DNA of 64,000 bases from Salvelinus alpinus (taxonomy: Eukaryota > Chordata > Actinopteri > Salmoniformes > Salmonidae). Shown here piece by piece: positions 1-12,239 of the stretch. The first letter of the stretch is position 1; the number at the start of each line of letters is the position of its first letter. The notes beneath the pieces are model-generated. The model worked only from the letters and a program-made list of their open reading frames with translations. It was not told the DNA's origin and made no database searches. The translations under genes were made by a program, and so were the position numbers. Location: positions 22,496,969-22,560,968 of the forward strand of contig NC_092092.1 in NCBI RefSeq assembly GCF_045679555.1, given 5' to 3'.

Positions 1-246
1 AGGGGAAATGGAACTAGGAAATGTTTTCTATGCTTGTCCAATTGTTGTTTGGTCATAATATCTTGTTTACACAATTTAGAGGATTGGTGGATTTGTAAAA
101 GGATCAGTCTATAATTCTCCCAGAGCCTGTCAGCATCACAAAAAATCTAACTGTGTTGCATAGTCATATTTAGAAATGTCCATGCTTTCTGACAGAAATG
201 TAACTCAAATATAAAATACTGCCATATTTATATTTACATTGCACAA

Positions 247-508
247 GCTAATGTAGCGAGACTTTGGGACTATAAGGTTCTATCTGCAATTATACAATGG
301 GCGGGTCTAATCCTGAATGCTTATTGGTTAAGAGTGCATTCCAGCCCGTGTCTATTCCACAAGTTACCACCGGCTAAATCTGACGTTAAAATGTCTATTT
401 ACTCAGTTCCATTTGACTGCGCAATCCACTGTCTCATCAACCCAGCTTGGCAAATTATAAACTTGATCTAATGTAGCGAGTGCTTGGGACTATAAGTTTC
501 TATCTGCA
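247..508. repeat. Dispersed-repeat segment between two 43-bp imperfect direct repeats
   Basis: The stretch at 247-289 recurs at 466-508 with few changes; both contain 'gggactataag' and end in 'tctatctgcaa'. Between them (290-465) lies a segment starting near 'gggcgggtctaatcctgaat' that resembles a common salmonid interspersed repeat. A third, inverted partial copy lies at about 690-724 ('cttatagtcccaagc'). The direct repeats are too long for an ordinary target duplication, so either they belong to the element or the insertion was accompanied by a longer duplication. Confidence 0.45.
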
Positions 509-724
509 AAAAAGATGACCCTGAGATAATTGGGTTTAAAGTTCCGAACCCTCATTGGTTTGAATGGTGTCAACAATTTTGATCTTCAATTTTTTTTAAC
601 TTAACAACAGCAATTGGGATACATAGGTAGAGAACATGGAACAGAACAAGGCTATGTATATAACTCTATTTTGACAAATGCAGATATCACCTTATAGTCC
701 CAAGCTCGCGATAGGGCCTAGCAA

Positions 725-3395
725 TTCTGGGTGACTCATTACTTGCATTTATCTGATTTATGGAGAATTATGTTTATGATAGATATTATTGATATATTGA
801 TACCTTTACAGACAAATAACGGAATATGCCAGACGTCTGAGGCATTTTCAACTGCAAAATGGGGGCGATCATCTCACTCAAGTCCACTGAACCAGTCAAC
901 CAGACACCTGCTAGAATAGCAGGCTGTTTACACACTTCCAACACAACATGCAAGTCGGCTTTGGTGTCAGTTTTGTGTAAATACAGAAGAGAGAGAAATC
1001 AAGCTACCGTTTCTGTGAGCAGTAATGTCCTCCCACAGTGTCTGACAGATGGCGTTCACTAGTTGGCCATAAATGGCTGTCACAGAGTGTTTGTCTGTCT
1101 GCCAGTAGCCTATGGTTAAGGGACTCCCTGGGAGAATGTTACTGTCCTGACACCGCTGAAAACGAACTGTCCTTGATTGTCAACCACAGACAACCATGGC
1201 CCTCGCGCCACCCCAACCTTCTGGCCAGAAAGGCTAGGTTGGGGGAGCAGGTGCAGTGAGGAGAGATATATCTATTTAAATCATAGGCCACCACATGCTT
1301 AAAATCTGCCCTGAATAAAGCCACTCTCCATGATGATATTGGGGACATGTTCAACATAAAACAAGATTTTTGTGCTGTCTGTGTTCAATAAAGGGAATCA
1401 ACAGGAGAGTCTTTGCTGAGTGATTACCTGTAATTTCCCAAGGTTTATTACCCGGAATAAAAAGATAGATTTTCCTCTTGTCCTTTTCAGCAAAGGATCA
1501 TCGTTGTAAGCACAGCGGGGCTCATTTCCAATGATCATAGGACACAACATGACTCATGATCACCTGACTATCTGATGCCTATATCAATAGAGACAATCAA
1601 AATAGTGTTTTCATGCACATCAAACAGAACTTTGTTTGTTGAAAGCATTTCCACATTATCATAGTCTTGGACATTAGTGAGACAGAGTGTTTAGTCGCAG
1701 TGATCCATCATGTGTGTGTGTAGGGTGAATCTTAGTAGACAGAAGGTGGAGGAACATTCCCCAGAGAGGGGAAAGGAGGGAGAAGGGTTAAAGGGGTAGA
1801 GGGGGTGCCCGTGGGCGGTGGTCTGTGTGCCAGCTCCTAGCCTGGCAGAGGGCACTGTGGCTTGGCCCCACTCAGCAGGAAGTTGCTGTGTGACAAAGTG
1901 AAACATGGACGTGTGAGGAGCAAGCCATCACTGTGTCCAAGACCACAGAAGTTAAACGGACACGGCAGATACAAAGAAGCCGATACATTTTAAATGCGGG
2001 GGAAATAAATTGAATAAATTCATTTGAATTTATGAGACTAAAATGAATCAGAACTTTTGAATCAATGATGATTTTAACCTTTTGAGGGTCTCCTACTAGA
2101 TCTAGGGTCCATCATCTACAAAATCTTAAATCTACAGTAAGCTTGCTTACAGCACTGGAAGACTGGGGAGTATGACATGCTCAGTAATCCCTCAAATATC
2201 CTACACAAGTCGACTATCAGCTAAGACATCCTCATTGGGGCCGGGGACCACAGGTACCTTTAAGACACAGATTTTTGTTGTTGATGATTTCCGATTAGGG
2301 AAGCAAATGGATTTGCTCCCTAGAAGGGATATGATTTCAAAATACATCAGATTGAACAGAATTGATACAATGAATAGTTAATCACACACACACAAAGGCT
2401 AGTCTGGACCACTAATTAGGGGCCGAATGGCAGGGTCCTCTTGTAGCTCCTTCAGCTGACACATCTCATTGGCTTCTATAATGGGGAAGCTGTTTAGCAG
2501 GGAGACGGCTGATGCGCTGACAGCTTGGCAAAATGTGCTTGCCTTAGCGCCACATGATGCTTATGGAAATGAGGAGGATGCAGATGGGACCGCGAGGGCC
2601 CGTGATCAAACTACATAGACTTGATGGGAGTTTACCGCGCGTGGACAGTTAAGGTATGGTGAGATTCAGGTAAGGGAGAAGAGGCTGTCGGCTCAGTCGT
2701 GGCTCTATCAAACAGACAGAGTTTATTTAATAGCAGCCATGCGCCAACACCACAGTCCCTCCTTACCCTCATCTCACTTAACTCCATCTCACAAGTCTCT
2801 TGGCAGAGCGGCAGTTGGCAAGCCTCACCAAAGTAATCATGTGCCAAAGTGAGTCCGTCACAGTTGGTGATTTTGATCAATTTCAACTTAAACAACGGAC
2901 AGACAGCTTGCCGCAACAAACAAACATGTAAATATATGTCAACACATTTGTATGAGTTGGAAAGGCTGCTTTTAAAGGGGAAGACACTAGATTGATACCA
3001 ACAGCCACTTTATCAGATGATAGCTACGATCTAAATGACAGTGTATTGAATATAAAGTGAATCCGCCTTCATCCAGAGTGCACACTGTTGGGAGAGAGGG
3101 ACCACACAGCCCATGCATCCCTATAAATCCTAAATGTTGAATGGAGAGCTAGGAGCAGTGAACAGAGCTAATTATAGGCAGGAATTAACAGTGGTATGAA
3201 AACAGAAGCGACAGCACCAGTGGCCTGCCTGCAGCATGGCAACGAGAGCCCTGACGTCTGGATGGGCCAGTCATCATATGGACAAATCACAACTGATCTG
3301 GGAATGTAATGGCTGCCAGATGTTAGCGCTTTGTACCAAATGGCTCTCCTGGGAGCTCACCTAATCTGTGAGGAGACATCACATGGGGGGATGTA
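725..3395. other. Unassigned intergenic sequence
   Basis: No open frame here has splice-site context or a recognisable domain. The short open frames (for example minus 2632-2919) show no family motif. I identify no transposon ends. A remote exon or conserved noncoding element cannot be excluded by eye. Confidence 0.4.
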
Positions 3396-3399
3396 GCGT

Positions 3400-3520
3400 A
3401 TGTTTGTGTGTGTGTTTGTGTGAGAGAGAGGGAGAGAGAGAGAGAGAGAGAGAGGGAGATAGAGGGAGAGAGAGGGAGAGAGAGAGAAAAAAAACAGAGA
3501 GAAAGAAAGAGAAAAAGGGA
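3400..3520. repeat. (TG)n followed by (GA)n microsatellite
   Basis: A short TG/TTTG run passes directly into interrupted 'gagagagagg' repeats ending in A-rich 'gaaagaaagag'. The Arg-Glu open frame over it is a repeat artefact. Confidence 0.9.
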
Positions 3521-4793
3521 AAGCTATGGAGTAAGTGGAGTTAAGAGTGCTAGAAGCCTACTTAGCAAATGTGAAAGTCGTCCCACACTAACTTTTACTT
3601 TTACAGAGGAAAACCTTTACTAGACATTCTCTAATCTGAATTCACAACCAAGAGTTGAACAATAAAGACAAGGGGATGTTTACCAGCCGTCAAGCCCCGC
3701 TATGTTCCTAAGCTGTAGTTTGGTTTATTGAGCCCTGTGGACGGGTAGTACAGCAGTCAGTATGGTTACAGCATGGCACTCTCATTGTCTTCCATCTCAC
3801 AGCAATGAGAGATGTTATAGTATGGGTGGAATTAGCTCGCTGCCTCTATCTAACCTGCTATGGTAAAGGCAGCAGATGTTGGCTGATAGGTGTTGGATGC
3901 TGTGATGGAATCCAGCAGCTGGTCACCATGACAGTCCCAATCAGGGGGGATAGTGACACACTGCTATAAAAAGGCCCTGATCCAAGCATTTGGTATGTAA
4001 AGTGTCACTTTATTTGTAGGTGGACATGCATTATGCCCACATTACCATCTGACTCAACTATGAGTACTAGTCTAGGAGATTATTCAATCTAGAAGATTTG
4101 GATGTGTCATAAATATGTGTCCTTGAGTTGTTTTGACCTGCAAGAGTGACTACAAAACACATGCATGATGGCCCAGTCTGGTTTGGATAGGAAGTCATCA
4201 GTAACTGGTGAGAGGGTATTCATCGACACACTTGCATTTAAACTTGGTTGTTTTGGTCCCCCTCTCAGGCCTGTTGAGAGGGCTCACCATGCAGCACCCT
4301 CTCTCCACAAGCAGAGGATATGCGACAAGGTGTCCACTGTCACTTTCTGACAGGGGGGACTCCAAGCTTCAAATGTCCTGCGATGCCTCATCACTCAAAC
4401 CTCTCATCCGTTCTGAGCCATTGGCCTGTCAGAAAGGAACTCCCCCATCTGTCCCTATCCCTGTCACTCAGGGGGCAGGACACAGCCTGATTATCCCATT
4501 AGAAAGTCATTAAGTAGCCTTAAATGTAAAACACCATCTCCACTGGATCCTAATGTTATTGGAAGCTGCATGTGAATACATGCTCCAGACCCCATGGTGT
4601 TGCAGGCTCAGCCTGAGGAAGCTCTGTGCAGTTCTGTCACCACTCCAGACAATGAGCCAAAATGGCACACTTCTCTCTTGTGTTGTTGGTCTGCTGAGCT
4701 TTAATACCACTTCACACATCTGCCACACAGGACACTACAGCATGTCACTTCCTTTTTAACAGCCAGGCTCAGTGGATAGACTCAATGAGAAAA
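3521..4793. other. Unassigned intergenic sequence
   Basis: Nothing recognisable: no transposon ends, no splice-bounded frame, no RNA gene. Confidence 0.4.
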
Positions 4794-4795
4794 TA

Positions 4796-5033
4796 CAGAT
4801 GTAGGATTTTAATTTGAGCCAGTTTGCCGCAACAGGAAATTATAATTATTATGTGGATTATAATGTGGATTATAATTAAAGGATAATTTTGTAGGGTTGA
4901 TACATATTTTGTAAAGGGAAAATCAAGTCTGAAATTTCAAAGTGGAAATCACAAACTTCAGACGCCTTTATAATCCTGAAATACACTACAAGTTCTCCTG
5001 CAACATGGTGATCAAATTAAGATCCTACACCTG
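4796..5033. mobile_element. Short TIR element (MITE), TA target
   Basis: The left end 'cagatgtaggattttaattt' is matched by an inverted right end whose reverse complement reads 'caggtgtaggatcttaattt', about 23 bp with two or three mismatches. Both ends are bounded by TA (4794-4795 and 5034-5035), the Tc1/mariner target. At 238 bp with no open frame it is a non-autonomous element. It resembles an abundant salmonid MITE. Confidence 0.8.
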
Positions 5034-5035
5034 TA

Positions 5036-6310
5036 GAGATGCTTGCAGTATGCCCAGGTAATCAAATGAGCTGGGCAGCTATGTGTTTAAATATTTTGCT
5101 AGTTTTCTTCTTTTCTGAAAAGTTCTACATTTATGAGCCAATTTTATTTACATGTTTCCATGGCGGTGCATTTTAAACTGGCACTTTATAATTATACATA
5201 CTCAGACAATTCCATCTAAATCTCAAAATATACAGTACATCTATATAGTGCATGTATGAATGTATTGTGTCAGTCTGTTCGGACACAATACACGAAGAAG
5301 CAACACAAAGTGACTGACAATGACAGTTGACCAATAATAGACACAGATTAAACCACATGGGATGAGCGTGGCTGGGGCGTAAGGCAACAGCTTGGAACAT
5401 CTCTCGAAAGACAGGAAGGCTAGGTGACACGAGGCACCACTGTCACTTTCTGACAGTGAAGACCAGCAGCCATCTAAAGGACTGTCATAATTCACCTCCT
5501 CACATCCAACCTGATCAATCAGTCAATCAGAGAGAGAGACCAATTCCACCCTCTCCATCTGTCTTTATCCAGGCAGAGAAAAGAACATGATTTCCCTATT
5601 AGCAGCTCATTAAAGGTAGGGACACAGTTTCCACTCTCTCCAGATCACAATTGTTAAGAGGGCCATTTGAATACCTGCGTGGGTCTTTGTTCCTGAGCCC
5701 AGGGAGCTCCTATGTTATGCACAGGGCTGCTGTGGTCTTGGATGGGGTTGATCCAGGCTCATCCATCTCCTACTGTCAATGTGGTCACCTCCTAGAGAGA
5801 TCAGTGCCCCTCCCAGAGACTACACACACACACACACACACGATTGTCAGTAGCTTTAATCTGATGGAGAGGGGGCTATGAGGATAGGACTGCTGCCACA
5901 CCCTCCCGCTCCCCACTGCTGTCTTGAAACATTCATGGATGAATTGTTCACACTTTAAACACTATTATAATTGTGTGGTGATGTGAACTCTGCTGCACCA
6001 TCCCCACGTCGAAGTCACTACTCAAAATGCCTTCTCCACCGCGCCAAACACAAATGGAACTCTCAACAAACCGTTTATGTTTGTAGCGCTTGCATATGAG
6101 TGCACACATACATTTCTGCTACTACTGTAGTTACATTGCTAGGACAGCTTATTGATGAAACATTTTAACCATGTTCAAGTATCATTGTTATTCCAACCTG
6201 TGTTTGTTGTTCGCCATCTCGTGTTGTGTTGTGCTGTTCATTATATTGTGTTTTGACTTTTGTGTCTCATACCCTTTTTATATCTAGATAAAAACCTGCA
6301 ACCTTTACCA
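5036..6310. other. Unassigned intergenic sequence with a short CA run
   Basis: A (CA)n run lies at about 5822-5842. I recognise no gene or transposon in the rest. Confidence 0.4.
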
Positions 6311-8498
6311 TACCCCCTTCTTTGTACCTCCTTCTTTTGATAAGGCCTTGTCTTTATACAGCCTTCTCTTTATACCGCCTTCTCTTTAGACCGCCTTCTC
6401 TTTATACGGCCTTCTCTTTAGACCGCCTTCTCTTTATACCTCTTTCTATATACCTCATTCTCTTTATACAGCCTTCTCTTTATACCGCCTTCTCTTTAGA
6501 CCGCCTTCTCTTTATACCTCCTTCTATATACCTCATTCTCTTTATACAGCCTTCTCTTTATACCGCCTCCTCTTCAGACCGCCTTCTCTTTATACCTCCT
6601 TCTCTTTATACCTCCTTCTTTATACCGCCTACTTCATACAGTCTACTTTATACGGCCTTGTCTTTATACCGCCTTGTCTTTAGACCACCTTCTCTTTATA
6701 CCTCCTTCTCTTTATATGGTCTTCTTTATACAGCCTTCTCTTTAAACTGCCTTCTTTATACCGCCTACTTCATACAGTCTACTTTATACGGCCTTGTCTT
6801 TATACTGCCTTCTCTTTATACAGTCTTCTTTATACAGCCTTCTCTTTATACTGCACTCTATTTAGACCACCTTCTCTTTATACGGCCTTCTCTTTATACC
6901 TCCTTCTCTTTAGACCGCCTTCACTTTATATGGCCTTCTCTTTAGAGCGCCTTCTCTTTATACGGTCTTCTCTTTATACCTCCTTCTCTTTATACAGCCT
7001 TCTCTTTATACAGCCTTCTCTTTATACCGCCTACTTCATACAGTCTACTTTATACGGCCTTGTCTTTATACCGCCTTCTCTTTAGACCACCTTCTCTTTA
7101 TACGGCCTTCTCTTTATACGGCCTTCTCTTTATACAGCCTTCTCTTTATACCTCCTTCTCTTTATACCATCTTCTTTAGACCACCTTCTCTTTATACAGC
7201 CTTCTCTTTATACGGCCTTCTCTTTATACAGCCTTCTCTTCATACAGCCTTCTCTTTAGACCACCTTCCCTTTATACCGCCTTCTCTTTACACGGCCTTC
7301 TCTTTAGACCACCTTCTCTTTATACCGCCTTCTCTTTAGACCGCCTTCTCTTTATACCTCCTTCTTTATACCTCATCCTCTTTATACAGCCTTCTCTTTA
7401 TACAGCCTTCTCTTTAGACCGCCTTCTCTTTAGACCGCCTTCTCTTTATACGGTCTTCTCTTTAGACCGCCTTCTCTTTATACTACCTTCTCTTTAGATG
7501 TCCTTCTCTTTATACCTCCTTCTTTATATCGCCTACTTCATACAGTCTACTTTATACGGCCTTGTCTTTATACCGCCTTGTCTTTAGACCACCTTCTCTT
7601 TATACCTCCTTCTCTTTATATGGTCTTCTTTATACAGCCTTCTCTTTAAACTTCCTTCTTTATACCGCCTACTTCATACAGTCTACTTTATACGGCCTTG
7701 TCTTTATACAGCCTTCTCTTCATACAGCCTTCTCTTTATACTGCCTTCTATTTATACGTCTTTCTCTTTATACTGCCTCCTCTTCAGACCGCCTTCTCTT
7801 TATACCTCCTTCTCTTTATACCTCCTTCTTTATACCGCCTACTTCATACAGTCTACTTTATACGGCCTTGTCTTTATACCGCCTTGTCTTTAGACCACCT
7901 TCTCTTTATACCTCCTTCTCTTTATATGGTCTTCTTTATACAGCCTTCTCTTTAAACTGCCTTCTTTATACCGCCTACTTCATGCAGTCTACTTTATACG
8001 GCCTTGTCTTTATACTGCCTTCTCTTTATACAGTCTTCTTTATACAGCCTTCTCTTTATACAGCCTTCTCTTTATACTGCACTCTATTTAGACCTCCTTC
8101 TCTTTAGACCGCCTTCACTTTATATGGCCTTCTCTTTAGAGCGCCTTCTCTTTATACGGTCTTCTCTTTATACCTCCTTCTCTTTATACAGCCTTCTCTT
8201 TATACAGCCTTCTCTTTATACCGCCTACTTCATACAGTCTACTTTAAACGGCCTTGTCTTTATACCGCCTTCTCTTTATACGGCCTTCACTTTATACGGC
8301 CTTCTCTTTAGACCGCCTTCTCTTTATACCTCCTTCTCTTTATACTGTCTTCTTTATACCTCCTTCTCTTTATACAGCCTTCTCTATATACTGCCTTCTC
8401 TTTATACAGTCTTCTCTTCATACTGCCTTCTCTTTAGACCGACTAGTTCATACAGTCTACTTTATACTGCCTTCTCTTTATACCGTCTTCTTTATACC
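6311..8498. repeat. 2.2-kb minisatellite, 16-bp pyrimidine-rich unit with higher-order blocks
   Basis: Units of the type 'ccttctctttataccg' (16 bp) are tandemly repeated with variants (tagacc, tatacgg, tatacagc) and shorter units. The marker 'cttcatacagtctacttta' occurs about nine times, at roughly 6633, 6768, 7034, 7535, 7670, 7842, 7977, 8228 and, slightly altered, 8446. It falls in pairs about 135 bp apart, so blocks of several units have been duplicated. The 16-bp unit has no stop in any plus frame, so long Leu/Tyr/Phe-rich frames run through it (three units give 16 codons). These are repeat artefacts, not genes. Confidence 0.93.
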
Positions 8499-10095
8499 TG
8501 AAAGGCGTAAGGGGTAGAAATCGCAATGTAGTTTATTTAAAGTGGGCAGCATAACCGTTTTGCCACCATTTAAATAGCACAACATTTACAGTAAAGGCCT
8601 TTAAAGGGTTTATGAAGGCTCATTCAGCTTTTAGAGTTACAGTTGGTTTAAAGTAGGACCAAGTATTTTGAGAAAAGTGATACTTTGCCTTCACTTTCAC
8701 TGGCATGCTCTTGACCAGTGTCCAGGCCATCTGTTGTGTTGTCTGAGCTGAGATGTGTGTTAGCAGTGCTTGGTTTGTCACATTACTGGACTGACCACGA
8801 AGTCATGTTTGCAGATGGTAAAGAAATACTGATTATGACTCTATTGTCACAGTAACAGTGGGAAAAGATCCCACAATCTGGCAGATCAAAAGAAACATTC
8901 ATATATGGGAGCGAAGTCATCTGGAGAACATAGAGACCCTGAGTAGGAATGGAATATCATTGACATCTGTATAAAATAATGTGTGTGATAAATACAAGTC
9001 TTCCGAGGCTTTGTGTGTGTGTGTGTGTGTGTCTTTTATTCAGTATTGTATTCAGTAAAGCAATTTTGAGCAATGCTGGAATATTGGAGAATATTGTTTG
9101 TTGTATCAATATTGACAATTGCTTGTCAGGGTTAATTTCAAGTTGTCAAAAACACACGGAAGACATTCTGACACAGATAAAGAAAAGCACTTTTTTTTCA
9201 ATGTCACACATCTAACAAATAACATACTGCACACAAAAGGGAATGTTTTAAAAAGTACTGTAACATATTTCTGTGATTTATGAATAATGAACAACTATTG
9301 CGTAGCAATGATAACAAGCCTGGGGGTCAGAATAAAGCGGAGGACACCTTCTTCCTTTTTCCTCTGGACCCATGTTGTGCTGCGGCTGCACAGCCATTGT
9401 GTGCCACTCAGCAGTGTCATGAGACAATCATCAAAGCCCTGCAGCGGCCCATCGCCCTGCCTGCTCCTCTCTCTCAGCCTGGCCTCCAGGCTGCAGGCGC
9501 CAGCCCCGGCTCACCACTGAAAGCTCCCACCACAAATTCTGAAGGGTGTGAAATCAGCATGATTAATAATTACAATTATTTGCAAATGTGCCAGCTGCTC
9601 TTGAGCAGTGGGTACCTTTGATTTATGGTGGCGTAAACGCTTATATCCATTGTGTTCCGGAGGATGGAAGGGGAAAGAGGAGAGGGAGGGGAGATTTTTT
9701 GGACGTCCGCCCTGAAAATATGATTTTATCTTCCGTACCCCCTTCCTGTCCCCCCTCCACCCCACCCGTCCATACCCCTTACCTATTCCAAAGTCCAAAG
9801 TGGCTTTTCTTCAGATCTCAGAGGACAAAACCTCTTCCACACGGGGCCTCATAGGCGACTGGGGCCAGGAGCGCTGTTATCATTGTCTGCAGGGTTCTTT
9901 GATCCAGATCTGCCTGCCGCCCAACAATGACAGATTCTTTATGCTTCAGAACCGATTTCAATATGAAGCAGAACATTTTTCTAAAATAATATTGCTTAAA
10001 GAAACTGTATGACGCAGATGTCCAGAGTAAGAGGGTTAAAAATACATTTTAGGTGACATTTTAACTACTGTATATTCACATTGTTGATAAACATT
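8499..10095. other. Unassigned intergenic sequence with (GT)n
   Basis: A (GT)n run lies at 9011-9032. A GC-richer patch at about 9370-9560 has overlapping short frames but no splice-bounded or domain-bearing one. It could be conserved noncoding DNA, which needs alignment to judge. Confidence 0.4.
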
Positions 10096-10386
10096 AGGGC
10101 TGGGAATTGCCAGGGACCTCATATGTATTGTGATTCGATACTATGATTTTATTGAGATTTGAGGTTCCAAACATATTGCTCACCATTTGTCTGCTGCAGA
10201 GGAACAAGAGAGACACATGAGAAAACGAGTTTTGATCAGTCATGAAAATAAAAGTACTGCAAACAAATTAAAAAGCTACGAAGGAAAAATACTAGAGTTT
10301 TGGTGCAGGTACACCCAACTAGAGCAAAAATAATATTGCGATATTGTCAAAACAATACGATATATCGTCAAAAATAATATCCCATC
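10096..10386. mobile_element. Probable hAT-type MITE fragment
   Basis: The segment begins 'gggctgggaattgccaggga' and ends in AT-rich 'acaatacgatatatcgtc', features of a dispersed fish hAT-type non-autonomous element. I could not confirm an 8-bp target duplication, so boundaries and family are tentative. Confidence 0.35.
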
Positions 10387-11524
10387 TGTAACTGGATCAG
10401 TTTTTCCCCATCACTAATAAACATGTCTGTGTTTGAGAGCAGGTTCCCATCACAATGCGTCATAGCCATAGTGACCACTGAACCGGTGCCAGTTTTCCCA
10501 TGCAGCGTTAGCTCAGTATGCCTGTTTGGCTCCAGACCCAGAGGAAATCAGGCTGCACTCTGGCAGGCCGAGAGGGCCCGGTGATGTGTCCATCAGTGGA
10601 GGGACGATGCACTGAATTAACACACTCATTAATCACCATCAACACAGCATTAGTCCTGATCATCTCCAAGAAGAGAGAACCTGACAGCGAGTGGCCACGA
10701 ACCTGTCCAAAACCTAATTCGATTACTGTCCCACCAGCATCTGGGTCTTTTCGAGGGGGTTCGGTTGTGATGAAATGAAAAAGACAAGCCGTTCATGCGT
10801 ATAATAGACATCTAAATAATCTTCATGCAGAGACCTGTGCCGAGTCGACAGGAGCTGCATGGTCACAAAGTTTTCGGATCAGGTGATGAGAATCATCATT
10901 GGATTAAACAATCTTGAATCTGTAAGTCATTGTGATATATGTAGGGTTTGCGGGAGTGTGTAGTGGGGATTGCTTTATCAGTGACTAGAGTAACAGACAG
11001 AATCAGCACAGCCCCTACGAGCATTCTACAGTATGTACAACGCCTATAGGCAGCCAGGCAGTGACAGGTCATAGCCAGCAGAAGCCGCTGCCCAGAAGGC
11101 ACTTAAGACCTTGCTGTAGCCGCACTGTAGCAGCCTGAGGCGAGGGGAGGCTGCCAGTCAAACAGCTCCGACTTGCAAGCGGCCCTATTCTACCTGACAT
11201 CCCTCTGCAGATGGACCAGTCCCCCAGGTAGAGGCCCGCTAAACATGCCATTAATCATTGCATAAACCCAGCCCAGAGGGAGGACCTCAGGTTAGCCATC
11301 ATTTGGAAATAAATTGGGTGAAAAATAGCTCTGGCAGTCTGAGGACTGTGTAAGGCTGTCCCTGGAGGGACCCTGCTAAGTGTGGAAACAGCCTTATCCA
11401 AGTCACTAAGTAATCTGTCAGTTAGTTAAAGACATCATCATTCATTTGGCCTAATAGGGCTGCAAGTGATGACAATATCATCTGTTTGCTTTCAGCTTTT
11501 GTTATACATCTTCTTTATTTGCCT
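10387..11524. other. Unassigned intergenic sequence
   Basis: No transposon ends, splice-bounded frames or RNA genes were recognised. Confidence 0.4.
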
Positions 11525-11931
11525 GCTACATGCCTCTGATGAAATGCTTTATGATGCTACGTGCCTTTGATGAAATGCTTTAGGATGCTACGTGCCTCTG
11601 ATGAAATGCTTTAGGATGCTACGTGCCTCTGATGAAATGCTTTAGGATGCTACGTGCCTCTGATGAAATGCTTTAGGATGCTACGTGCCTCTGATGAAAT
11701 GCTTTAGGATGCTACGTGCCTCTGATGAAATGCTTTATGATGCTACGTGCCTCTGATGAAATGCTTTAGGATGCTACGTTCCTCTGATGAAATGCTTTAG
11801 GATGCTACGTTCCTCTGATGAAATGCTTTAGGATGCTATGTTCCTCTGATGAAATGCTTTAGGATGCTACGTTCCTCTGATGAAATGCTTTAGGATGCTA
11901 CGTGCCTCTGATGAAATGCTATCAGATGCTA
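11525..11931. repeat. 31-bp minisatellite, about 13 units
   Basis: The unit runs from 'tgcctctgatgaaatgcttt' through 'aggatgctacg' (31 bp) and repeats nearly perfectly. Variants are tgcc/ttcc at the unit start and agga/atga in the middle. There are no unique spacers between units, so it is not CRISPR-like. A reverse-oriented SINE follows directly. Confidence 0.93.
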
Positions 11932-11933
11932 CA

Positions 11934-12113
11934 GATTTTTTTATTTAACTAGGCAAGTCAGTTAAGAACACATTCTCAATGACAGCCTAAGAACAGTGGG
12001 TTAACTGCCTTGTTCAGGGGCAGAACAACAGATTTTTACTTTCTCAGCTCGGGGATTTGATCTAGCAAGCAGTTTGGTTACTGGCCCAACGCTCTAACCA
12101 CTAGGCTACCAGC
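11934..12113 (-). mobile_element. tRNA-derived salmonid SINE (HpaI-like head)
   Basis: In reverse complement it begins with a tRNA-like head ('ggtagcctagtggttagagc') with box A/B-like blocks, contains 'ctgttgttctgcccctgaac', and ends with the tail 'ttaactgacttgcctagtta' plus an A-rich end. It abuts the 31-bp minisatellite. Confidence 0.88.
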
Positions 12114-12239
12114 TTTGAGGGTCATTTGGAAACGAGGACAGTAGGAGAGGGAATTTTCAAATCCATGTGCTGTCAGAAAAAGGTTTGGCAAAGGTCAACA
12201 TGCAACTAAACAATTCTACTAGAACTACACTGGTAAATA

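Noticed and set aside
6322-8517. Long plus-strand open frames rich in Leu/Tyr/Pro (up to 207 codons)
   Set aside because: They lie wholly in a 16-bp tandem repeat lacking stops in any plus frame; the protein repeat is just the DNA repeat read three ways.
9280-9621. 113-codon plus frame as a small gene
   Set aside because: Composition and position give no support and no splice or poly-A context is visible; it could be conserved noncoding DNA.
11525-11931. CRISPR-like array
   Set aside because: The 31-bp units are contiguous with no unique spacers, and the sequence is from a vertebrate.
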